Shown: in pieces, positions 4,691 through 5,939 of the stretch
How positions within the stretch are numbered: position 1 is the first letter of the stretch
Layout of the letters: each line of letters starts with the position of its first letter
NCBI GenBank assembly: GCA_024699205.1
Contig: JAILQA010000015.1
Location: 1-5,939, forward strand
Direction: 5' to 3'
DNA: 5,939 nucleotides
Source: Treponema sp.
GTDB lineage: Bacteria; Spirochaetota; Spirochaetia; Treponematales; Treponemataceae
Made by a program: the position numbers and the translations under genes
Notes under the pieces: model-generated
Told to the model about the DNA's origin: nothing
The model's database searches: none
The model's input: only the letters and a program-made list of their open reading frames with translations

Positions 4691-5939
4691 ATGATTACTG
4701 TTAGTGACGTTAGTTTATCATTCGGCGAACAGCCGCTTTTTAAAGATGTAAATTTGAAATTTACAAAGGGAAATTGTTATGGAATTATCGGGGCCAATGG
4801 TGCCGGTAAATCAACATTCCTAAAACTTCTCAGTGGTGAATTGGAAAAGGATTCCGGTGAAATCTTTATGACTCCGGGTGAACGAATGGCTGTTTTAAAG
4901 CAGGACCACTTCGCCTTTGATGAATATTCTGTAAAAGAAACTGTAATGATGGGTTTCCCAAAGCTTTATGAAGTTTCAAAAGCTCGCGATGAAATTTACG
5001 CAAAAGAAGAGTTTACAGAAGAGGACGGAATCCGTTCCGCAGAGCTTGAAGCAGAGTTTGGTGAACTCGGTGGCTATGAATCAGAAAATCAGATTGAACA
5101 GATGCTTTCTGGTCTTGGTCTCGAAGAAGAATTTCATGATAAAATGATGAGTGAACTTGATGAAGGTCAGAAAGTGCGCGTTCTCCTCGCCCAGTCAATT
5201 TTTGGAAACCCGGACGCCCTTCTTTTGGATGAACCTACAAACGGTCTGGACATCGAATCTATCACCTGGCTTGAAAACTTCTTGATGGAATTTGAAAATA
5301 CCGTTATCGTTGTTTCCCATGACCGACACTTTTTGAATACAATCTGTACCTACATCATGGATATCGATTTTGGAAAAATTACCCAGTATTCAGGTAACTA
5401 TGATTTCTGGTATCAGATGAGTCAGGTTTTACAGCGACAGGCCCACGACCAGCAGAAAAAGACCGAAGAAAAAATGAAGGATTTGCGAGAGTTTATCCTG
5501 CGCTTATCTTCAAATGCTTCTAAGGCAAAACAGGCTACCAGCCGCAAGAAGATTTACGACAAGCTGGCAGAAAGTATAGAAGAAATTCCTGTTACTACAA
5601 GAAAATTCCCTTATGTAAATTTTAAAGCAGACAGGGAAATTGGAAACAATGTTCTGGAAATAAAGAATCTCTGCTACAAAGATGCCGATGGAAATGATCT
5701 TCTTAAAAACTTTTCATTAAAAGTTAACCGCACAGATAAAATTGCTTTTGTAGGTATTGAACACAATTCTGTTACAGCTTTGTTTGATATAATCAACGGA
5801 GTTAAAAAGCCAGATTCCGGTGAGTTTTTCTGGGGACAGACAACTTCTCAGACCTATCTGCCTCGTGATAATGCTTCCAGCTTTGATAATGATTACAATA
5901 TTACAGAATGGCGCAAACAGTATTCAAAAGAGCAGGATG
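4691..5939 (+). CDS. ABC-F family ATPase, YbiT-like (3' end outside the window)
   Basis: Translation of 416 codons gives a soluble ABC-F protein with no membrane segments; E. coli YbiT is about 530 aa, so roughly four fifths is visible. The match to YbiT runs throughout. NBD1 has Walker A GANGAGKST (34-42), a Q-loop region KQDHFAF, a signature degenerate to LDEGQKVRVLLAQ (156-168), Walker B LLLDEPTN (177-184) and VSHDRH with H210. The inter-domain linker (about 254-295) contains FILRLSSNASKAKQATSR, the segment that in ABC-F proteins reaches the ribosomal P/E-site tRNA. NBD2 begins near NNVLEIKNLCY, but its Walker A position reads GIEHNSVTA (355-363), lacking the Gly-Lys-Ser/Thr core. ABC-F proteins act on ribosomes in translation, and some give antibiotic resistance; a housekeeping role is likelier here. 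AAGGA at 4680-4684, 6 nt before the ATG, fixes the start. Confidence 0.92.
   Translation, partial: MITVSDVSLSFGEQPLFKDVNLKFTKGNCYGIIGANGAGKSTFLKLLSGELEKDSGEIFMTPGERMAVLKQDHFAFDEYSVKETVMMGFPKLYEVSKARDEIYAKEEFTEEDGIRSAELEAEFGELGGYESENQIEQMLSGLGLEEEFHDKMMSELDEGQKVRVLLAQSIFGNPDALLLDEPTNGLDIESITWLENFLMEFENTVIVVSHDRHFLNTICTYIMDIDFGKITQYSGNYDFWYQMSQVLQRQAHDQQKKTEEKMKDLREFILRLSSNASKAKQATSRKKIYDKLAESIEEIPVTTRKFPYVNFKADREIGNNVLEIKNLCYKDADGNDLLKNFSLKVNRTDKIAFVGIEHNSVTALFDIINGVKKPDSGEFFWGQTTSQTYLPRDNASSFDNDYNITEWRKQYSKEQD

Overview
The window is AT-rich DNA with compact bacterial genes. I think it comes from a host-associated spirochaete of the Treponema type. That assignment rests on base composition, codon use and gene style only; there is no rRNA or other diagnostic marker.

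Layout, left to right. (1) The last 19 codons of an unidentified + strand gene (1-60). (2) A symmetrical, probably bidirectional terminator (100-133). (3) A convergent - strand gene (177-1331) for a stand-alone RlmK-type 23S rRNA methyltransferase. (4) A + strand toxin-antitoxin operon (1499-2246): a Phd/YefM-family antitoxin overlapping a VapC-like PIN-domain toxin by 20 bp. It has a strong sigma-70-type promoter and an inverted repeat placed like an autoregulatory operator. (5) A 314-bp non-coding block (2230-2543) made almost wholly of inverted repeats and bounded by 12-bp direct repeats. (6) A 65-codon gene of unknown function (2598-2795) whose promoter predicts a leaderless mRNA. (7) A short GC-rich stem-loop island (2824-2904). 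(8) A DEAD-box RNA helicase with a long Asn/Lys/Ser-rich tail (2997-4658). (9) 32 bp later, the first 416 codons of a YbiT-like ABC-F ATPase (4691 to the window end).

Functionally, genes 3, 8 and 9 all belong to RNA or ribosome biology: rRNA modification, RNA remodelling and ribosome-bound ATPase. The helicase and ABC-F genes probably share a transcript. The toxin-antitoxin pair is an accessory module.

The most interesting part is the junction after vapC. The 12-bp repeats at 2218-2229 and 2544-2555 look like a target-site duplication made when a palindromic, MITE-like element inserted into the 3' end of the toxin gene. Joining the sequence across one repeat copy restores an in-frame vapC end (Phe-Glu-Ser-Tyr-Lys-Leu-Ser-stop, 152 aa). 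The present end (Arg-Ala-Asn-Thr-Leu-stop, 154 aa) is encoded by the element. The right half of the element can fold as + strand RNA into nested stems with two side hairpins, and its two imperfect positions in the main stems are both G:U wobbles.
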